DNA from: Lepiota brunneoincarnata
Lineage: Eukaryota; Basidiomycota; Agaricomycetes; Agaricales; Agaricaceae
Direction: 5' to 3'
Assembly (NCBI GenBank): GCA_023014365.1
Contig: JAEBUN010000051.1
Location: 1 to 64,000, forward strand
DNA: 64,000 nucleotides
The first letter of the stretch is position 1; every line of letters starts with the position of its first letter. The translations under genes and the position numbers were made by a program. Below the pieces are notes generated by a model. That model was given only the letters and a program-made list of their open reading frames with translations, ran no database searches and was not told the origin of the DNA. Positions 57,796 through 64,000 of this stretch are shown one piece after another.

Positions 57796-59284
57796 GCCTG
57801 GATTCAGGCCGACTGCTCATGTTTATTTGTTTTATACCACCTGAGCAGACCTGGTCAGGTGTTCGTTGGAGAGGCAGCGGCGAGGAGGCGGAGAAGCGAA
57901 GCTGGTGGAATCGACGGTCCGAAATTCGCAGAAAGAAGGCGGGAAAACATCGGAGCCGCACGGCCAGATTTTGGGTGAATGAACTTGGTGACAAAACCGG
58001 AGCTGCAGCTGCCTCATCGTGGTCGGAGTCTGTCCAGGGGTCTGAAAGCGAACTCAAAATTCTCGACCATGGCCATATGTCACTAACATATTGCAACGTT
58101 AGTCTGGGACAGGTAAAACTATTGGTCGAGCATGAGGTAAAAGTACCATGCGTTGATAAAAACACTCAATACCTGATTATACGGGTGCATACATGATGCA
58201 CGGACCCCAACCCGGACAGTGACAAGTCTTCGTTGTCATGCCTTCACTCGGCAATGTTCGTCTCGTCTTGCCAGCAGAATGATCCCTGCAAAGCGTCGAT
58301 AGAATTCTTGTTGACCATGCGCAGGGAAGGGTGGGCGCCCTTAGGCAGGCCATGTATTTGAATCCGATCAAGACTGTTAATAATCAGGTTTCAAGCCAAA
58401 AGACGGAGGATGTTTAGACGGGAATAGACGCGTGAATGAGTGTCAAGGACAAAAGCAAGCTTCCCCTCGAGCTCGGAGCCCTGCGGGCCGGGTAATCACT
58501 TGCAATCACAAGACAAACAAGCAGAGTCCTGTCTCCTCCTGGCATGGAGGTTTGGAACATCGACCTTTCGCGTATCAAGCGCCCCTGTGGCATCGCCGAC
58601 CCAGTAAAATTACAATTGGAAACGCCTTGTCGGCTCCCCCACCCAACGTCCCCAGAACCGAGAAAGTCGTCCTCAATCATCACTGATGCCTATAATCTAA
58701 CCGACTCTGTATCTGAGCGTGGGCCTTGGGATGGGGAGAAGTCTTGTTAATGACCCTCTCAAAGAGGGAGGCGATCAGTTTTGTGTCTGCGTTGCGTTAT
58801 GTTCCGTCCGTCCTCTGCTTAAATGCCGCTTTGTCTTCCTCACTCACTTCAACTGCAGAGGATCTTGACATACATAGGGAGTGATACATATGATCTGGTT
58901 ACTCGCTGTCTCACCTTGGTACAAAATATTGAGGCTTCACCACCCTCCTTGCTTTCCCGAAGACAGCTTGGGTCTCGCCGGCGGTCTTTAAACCTTTGAG
59001 ATCCTTTGACACCGGGGGGCTGGTGGCCCACACCACCCTTACTACGAGCGGTCAGACATCATCTAGGTTAAGTGAAAGGGGAAATTCCTCACCGATCCTC
59101 ACACACTCCAGGTTCCTTGCCTCTCCCACTTCACAACGGCTGCAATAAGCAGGATGTATCAGGTTGTGATCGGAGGCGACCATTGAGATCAGCCATGTTT
59201 CTGGAAATTACCTCCCACGTTTGTGCAGCAGAGCCCTGATCGATCACACAGCTTTGAACCTTGCACTCATCTTCAACCATTCCC
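57796..59284. other. no gene recognised
   Basis: Upstream region of GH35 (minus) and of the NLR gene (plus). Open frames such as 57725-58165 minus and 57819-58196 plus have no domain. Confidence 0.4.
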
Positions 59285-61000
59285 ATGAACCAGATCTCAA
59301 GTCGGAAGAAACTCTTCTCACTTTTCTCTCGGAAGCAGAGGCCGAGCTCCAACCCAGCGACTGCCGTGGAAACATCCACGCCTACCGTTGTCCCTGCATT
59401 TCCCCTCGATGGAGTTCGAGCCGACACACATGAATCCTCGGGTGCTCTAAATACGGGTAGCCGTTTCCCTTCACTCACCTCTTGTACTGGACTAAGCCAC
59501 TTCAAATCAGATCGTGCGCAGCCCCAGGCTGTGACAATAGGACATTTAAACAATGCACACAATCTTGTCGTGAATAACCCGGTCCTCAACGATATCACCC
59601 ACATTCATAGTGCCGATCAATCAAGTACAGGTATTGACCACATCCTATCATTTAAAGCCTAAGGGTTGAACGTTTCTTGCTAGCAATGGGACTACTTGTT
59701 AAACAGATCATGGAGGGGGCCGACCTCTACGCATCCGCAAGGGACCCTCCCCCTCGCTGTCACCCAGACACCCGTTCCGTTATGCGAGAGACAGTTTCCG
59801 GCTGGCTTCACGAGTTGGACCCAGAGAAGCGTCTACTATGGCTCCATGGCCCCGCAGGCGTAGGCAAGTCTGCCATCATCCAGACCCTCGCTGAATCTCT
59901 CGTCGAATCTACATTGAATATGCCCACACTGGGGGCAGCGCTATTCTTCTCGAGACCTAATGAGCGCAGTAATCCAAACCAAATATTCGTCACCATCGCC
60001 TACCAACTTGCAGTTGTGATCCCCGCATACAAGGCCTTCGTAGTCGAAGCAATTAATGCTGGACGTGACAGTTCTCCAGAGGGCCATGCGCGAGCAGTTC
60101 AACAAGTTCATTGTTGAGCCCTTTGCCAAGAGGGTGATATGCAGGAACCCGGGTTCGTGGGTCATCTTCCTGGATGGCTTGGACGAATGTGAGGGCGAGC
60201 AGGCACAACGTGATATTGTGCAATTGATCAGTGATTTTGTTCTGCGGTATCCGACCGTTCCTCTGTTCTGGATCATCGCAAGTCGCCCTGAGGATCACTT
60301 GAAGACTGTTTTCTTTGGGAGGAGATTAGGCCAAGCTACTGGGAGCAGGAGGTCCCCGTTAACTCAAAGCGATGCTTGCCAGGAGGTTGAACGCTATCTG
60401 GATGATGGATTCAAGAAGATTCGCAAAACAGTTTCCCCACTTCATGCCTTCGAATCGTGAAGTGGCCGAGTGAACAACAGTTTCTCAATCTTGCCAGAGC
60501 AGCTTCTGGTCTATTCATCTTTGCTTCGGTAGTGATTGGATACCTCAATGATCCTGAAGTCGGTGACCCTGTAGTCTCAACTTGATTCTGTCCTGTCTGC
60601 TATTGATCCAATGCTGCTCTCAGCCACTGGACATCTACTTGCCCCCCTGCACATACTATATGCCCAGATCCTGAGCAGTATTCCCCCTTCCACACTGCCA
60701 ATTACCAAACAGCTTCTTGTTACTACCATGATAGCTCATGCTCCTTCCCTTGCAGCAACATGCATTGTTCTAAAAATTGAGCAGCATATTGCATATCATT
60801 CACTTTCCAAACTTCACTCAGTCCTTTGGATCCCTTCTCCTGATAATGCTCATAACTTTGCTGTTCAATTTCTTCATGCTTCATTCTCTGATTATCTCTG
60901 GAAAAACTTAGGCTGGGGGGGATCTGTTGGAGCAAGAACTGCATTGTGGGAGTGTTGCTTTCAATATCTTCTTGAAGTAGCAAGATCATCTGGTATGTGT
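59285..61000 (+). pseudogene. NLR-like NACHT NTPase, frameshifted
   Basis: Start ATG 59285 (MNQISSRKKLFSLF). The N-terminal region contains NNAHNLVVNNPVLND, a block common before NACHT in basidiomycete NLRs. Intron 59631-59683 joins QSSTAMGLLVKQIMEGADLY, then SARDPPPRCHPDTR. The NACHT P-loop is WLHGPAGVGKSAI (about 59840) and the Walker B block is WVIFLDGLDECEG (about 60160). One extra G near 60061 shifts the frame; more shifts follow at about 60455 and 60590. The C-terminal part LAPLHILYAQILSSIPPS to VQFLHASFSDYLW (60640-60900) is typical. Such proteins act as cytosolic sensors in self/non-self and heterokaryon recognition. From 60563 on the gene lies in a CpG-free stretch. Confidence 0.7.
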
Positions 61001-62167
61001 TTATACTCTCTTGTTCACAGTCTGTAGTGACTTATGTATTGATGGTAATAACAGCTATTCAGAATCCCTCTTATTTTTGGCCTGGAACAGATGCTCAAAA
61101 TGTCATTAACTTTGCTCAACAAGAGTGGGCTAATAATTTGGATACAAGCAGCCTTAGCCATTACAACATTTCAGACTATGTTGATGTGCTTGAGGATTTT
61201 GATTTTGATTGTTTATTTGGAGCTGTTTCAGGCTTGCCCAATTTGTTGGAATGGCTGGAGAGGACTGAATATGTAGGTTGTATTTTTATTATTATTTTTC
61301 ACATATGGTCTAATCTAATGCTAGTATGAAGAACTTCAGCACAGAGGTATTTTGACAGTAGTTCCTCTTGCCAGCACAAATACAGGTTGCATTGTGGACA
61401 AAGATACAGTATATCATATTCGGTATTCTAAAAATGATGATACAAACATAAGGCATGGTAGGCCAATGGTACAAAAATATGTGAGTTATGGTTGTTTTTG
61501 ATTTTTTGGTTTATATTTTGATAATTTATAAACCCCAAAGGATCAGGTTATTGGACAACTCTTCTCTTTATCACAGTTATGCAAAGAAAAATATCCTGAT
61601 CAAGTTGGCTATATTATGGCACCAAATACACTTAGGAGTCACTTGGTATTTGGGCTCAAGAGTTCTTCATTTAATGATACCACATTTCAAACACTTTCAT
61701 TCTATAATGGTGATATAGTTGAGAGGTCTATGTGGATAGAACAGTATTTTGCTATTCCTTACAAACTTAATGTTGTAGGGTATCACTCCTGAATATCTCT
61801 AGCTGTACCAATTCTTTATATTTCCAACAAGTAGTTCTCTATGCTCACAGTTGTTTTTGAAATCTACCCTTCAATATAAGTCAAAGTGTTTAAGGAAATA
61901 TTACTGTATCTCTGAGTAGAAAAAAGTACAATGTATGTACAGTATACAGAGACACTCTGAAGACCCTATACATTTGTGGATTATTGAATAGAATTTGGAG
62001 GTAGGTGCCATAGGTGAGTAACTAGCCTCAGGATTTGTAGATCACAGCTATGTGGACTGGATGAACATGCAATGGTAGCTTTAGTTTGAAGCAATCTGAT
62101 CATTCCAAATAATGGGCCCAGCCCCAAAAATTACACCTCATGAACACAATCATGAAATTGATCATGG
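60563..62167. other. CpG-depleted segment
   Basis: Between the CG at 60561 and the CG at 62168, 1,605 bases contain one CpG (61421-61422). Flanking DNA has many. It starts inside the NLR gene and ends before membrane copy 4. From 61791 to 62167 no coding is visible. Confidence 0.85.
61001..61790 (+). pseudogene. unidentified coding remnant after the NLR
   Basis: Plus strand reads FWPGTDAQNVINFAQQEW, LFGAVSGLPNLLEWLERTEY, then after an intron-like gap (GTAGGT at 61274 to about 61326) ELQHRGILTVVPLASTNTG and GRPMVQKY, another gap (GTGAGTTATG at 61480 to about 61540), and DQVIGQLFSLSQLCKEKYP to IEQYFAIPYKLNVVG with a stop near 61790. It looks like a once-spliced gene, possibly the C-terminus of the NLR. 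No family recognised. Confidence 0.4.
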
Positions 62168-62270
62168 CGAGATTCAACTTGTTACAACAGAGGGTATTGA
62201 GAAGACAGGGATGATCTAAATGCTACATGAATATAAGAGTGCTACAAGTACGAAAGAATTTAACAGATAG

Positions 62271-64000
62271 CTAGAGTGACTTTTGACATGAGTGACAACA
62301 GAAATAATTAACACTACTTGCACTAATGTTGGCTAATTCGTGGGATGGTATGGGTATGGATGTGGGTGAGTGTGAAAGGTCCAGGCATTCAGAGAGTAAG
62401 GAGCGAGAGATGTTGTCCAAGTTGAAGCATAAAAGCTCTTCTGGCTTAACAAGAAGGAAAAGGATACCAAGGAGCAATGCCGCCAGGGCAAGAGTGACAA
62501 CAAGGCTGATAAAAAACGGTCGACTGGCGACCAATGCCATTTTTTCCACCCGGCCAACAGCTTCGGTTGAGAAGGTGTTGAAGTTGGGAATCGAAAGTGT
62601 TCCGACGCCCGGTCTGGTTCCGTTGTATCCGTCAAAGAAAGCCTTTGATGCTGAAGCAAAGAAACGATTCATGTTGTCGTTGATTACCGGTATCGGGAAA
62701 GGTTTGAAAGAGGTGTCACAACGATCTTCTTCTGTACAGAAGAATAGGAGTCGTGAGATTGAGTTGAACCCACTCGACGTGACCCCAAATACAGAATCAG
62801 GGAAGTTGAGGGCCATGTCAGGGACCAATCTTCCGGTGAATTGAGCACGAATCGTGGAATGGGAATCGATATTTCCGATTAGTGGATGATCAATTGGTGT
62901 GGAGGAGAGCAGACCACCCTCCAGGGTCACGTCTGCCGGATAGACCTTAACCTGGGGATCGCAAATCAGGGCAGTTACTGACTGAGCTGTTTGAGGTAAT
63001 ATCAGCCCTGTCCCCTGGGCCTGCGCTCGGATCTCGTCACGATTGGATACTGGGAGGCCAGTGAGGTCGAGAGTTGGAACATCAGGTTGGGAGGCGTTAC
63101 GGCCATAGTCAACGAACATCAGAAAGGCACCGAGAAACGTTGATGGCCAGGATCCTAAGAGAAGTAAACCTGCAAGTGTGCAGGGTGAAATGCTGTGAGT
63201 ACAAGGTCGCACAGTTGATGTATTCCAATCACCTGAATCTCCATCCAAGCTCGGCCCAACAAACGTGAGGTTTTCAAGTCTCCAAAAAATCGAGCCACCA
63301 TCCCAAGATGTAAAATTTTGGAAAGTTGGCTTACGCCATGAACAGCTGAAATTGAATGACATGACATCACTTTTGTACATGATCCTGCCGCCGTTCTCCT
63401 CTGACGCTCGTTTCTGTGGCCAGGGGATCATAACGCCCGGTGACGATTGAAATCCAAAGGGGGCCTTTTCGAAGAGCTCCATGCGAAGGATCGAATTTGC
63501 TCTGGATTCTATAACCCATGTGTTATCGTCTTTGAAATCGATGCCCGGCTTGACACCAAAGGGGAACGAGACATTAGCCACGGAGACCTCAACCGGTGCA
63601 TCCACGGACATCGTTATCACGGCGGTTGCGCTTGGACCCAAAACCCCAATGGTCGTAAGTAGTAGCGTCAATATCATCGCTGCTCGATATCGTGCCGTAG
63701 CGGCCTTCGAAAGGAAGTGATGAGCCCGGTTGGGGAAACCAGCGGTCAGTTTCGACACCCTGTCCGTGGAACCCGACTCCAACAATCCCGTCTGCTCGTA
63801 CTGCGCCAGCCATTCGGAGCTAAAAACGAACAAGAGGATGTCCTTCACAACCATGGCAGCTAATGCATGCCAAATAATGGAGATGACGGTGAAAGCACCC
63901 TTGGCCTCGGAGAGTGTGACGTGGCTAGGTAGATAGAGAATGATGGGTTTGATTAGCACGCTGGCGGATAGAGCGATGAAAGCAGTCTCGAGGAGACCAA
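62271..64000 (-). CDS. membrane protein family, copy 4 (5' end beyond window)
   Basis: The minus-strand frame is open from the window edge to a stop at 62271, over 570 codons, the least damaged family member here. Segments: GLLETAFIALSASVLIKPII at the edge, AFTVISIIWHALAAMVVKDI, the motif FSSEWLAQYEQ, AAMILTLLLTTIGVLGPSA, a long loop with many N-glycosylation sites and cysteines, and a C-terminal segment FFISLVVTLALAALLLGILF. The shared landmarks are the first hydrophobic pair, S-x-EW, the GxxGPSA-type third segment, an NWxIP-like block (MIPWP) and CTPN/CDPQ near the C-terminal third. A short intron near 63160-63180 is possible. Function unknown. Confidence 0.75.
   Translation of the reverse strand, partial: GLLETAFIALSASVLIKPIILYLPSHVTLSEAKGAFTVISIIWHALAAMVVKDILLFVFSSEWLAQYEQTGLLESGSTDRVSKLTAGFPNRAHHFLSKAATARYRAAMILTLLLTTIGVLGPSATAVITMSVDAPVEVSVANVSFPFGVKPGIDFKDDNTWVIESRANSILRMELFEKAPFGFQSSPGVMIPWPQKRASEENGGRIMYKSDVMSFNFSCSWRKPTFQNFTSWDGGSIFWRLENLTFVGPSLDGDSGDWNTSTVRPCTHSISPCTLAGLLLLGSWPSTFLGAFLMFVDYGRNASQPDVPTLDLTGLPVSNRDEIRAQAQGTGLILPQTAQSVTALICDPQVKVYPADVTLEGGLLSSTPIDHPLIGNIDSHSTIRAQFTGRLVPDMALNFPDSVFGVTSSGFNSISRLLFFCTEEDRCDTSFKPFPIPVINDNMNRFFASASKAFFDGYNGTRPGVGTLSIPNFNTFSTEAVGRVEKMALVASRPFFISLVVTLALAALLLGILFLLVKPEELLCFNLDNISRSLLSECLDLSHSPTSIPIPSHELANISASSVNYFCCHSCQKSL

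Noticed and set aside
57725..58165. 146-codon minus-strand ORF as GH35 N-terminus
   Set aside because: Not in frame with the catalytic domain and resembles no signal peptide; GH35 catalytic frame is lost upstream of about 57700.
1..64000. CRISPR arrays, operons, bacterial promoters, rRNA and tRNA genes
   Set aside because: Introns, NLR, DUF6533 and RSA3 genes show eukaryotic DNA; no spaced direct-repeat arrays or cloverleaf-like genes were noticed.

Overview
The window looks like a repeat-rich accessory region from a filamentous basidiomycete, most likely an Agaricomycete. Evidence: introns of about 45-60 bp with GT-AG borders, a NACHT NTPase of the fungal NLR type, a DUF6533 seven-transmembrane gene, a GH35 beta-galactosidase, an RSA3 ribosome-assembly gene, and nested LTR retrotransposons whose CpG sites have decayed to TpG/CpA. 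I saw no bacterial operon signals, CRISPR arrays or rRNA/tRNA genes. Everything comes from reading the sequence; no database search was possible.

Left part (1-22850). A DDE transposase pseudogene enters from the left edge. A non-autonomous hAT-like element (1471-4009, 8-bp target duplication) follows, itself holding a solo LTR. Directly after it starts a membrane-protein gene (ATG at 4019) broken twice: a solo LTR sits at codon 25 (4094-4435), and a 15-kb nest is inserted further on (5142-20132). The nest is a Ty1/Copia element (Copia-1) that contains a foreign solo LTR and a Ty3/Gypsy chromovirus, which carries two more solo LTRs. Removing each insert plus one copy of its target duplication closes the interrupted reading. 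The gene resumes at 20138 and runs into a second family member (21118-22849).

Middle (22850-34870). This stretch holds sparse host genes and remnants: RSA3 with one intron, a decayed F-box gene, a DUF6533 remnant, a solo LTR of the Copia-1 family and a possible secreted protein.

Right-centre (34871-41761). A young Copia element (Copia-2; LTRs differ at 1 of 346 bases) has a single in-frame stop. Inside its gag lies a complete 1.9-kb LTR element (39064-40966) whose only gene is an intact 383-residue KH-domain protein with no protease, integrase or reverse transcriptase. Its primer site matches the predicted 5' end of its own transcript, suggesting Tf1-like self-priming. This is the best candidate here for a little-described system: a parasitic RNA-binding-protein element that presumably borrows enzymes from a self-priming chromovirus such as the one at 10985-19660.

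Right part (41767-64000). It holds a third, decayed membrane-family copy, an NLR fragment, a DUF6533 gene, a GH35 gene with one probable frameshift, an NLR gene whose 3' half lies in a 1.6-kb stretch almost free of CpG, and a fourth membrane-family copy running off the right edge. The host content is therefore a few rapidly duplicating families (membrane protein x4, NLR x2, DUF6533 x2) in a region taking many retroelement hits.
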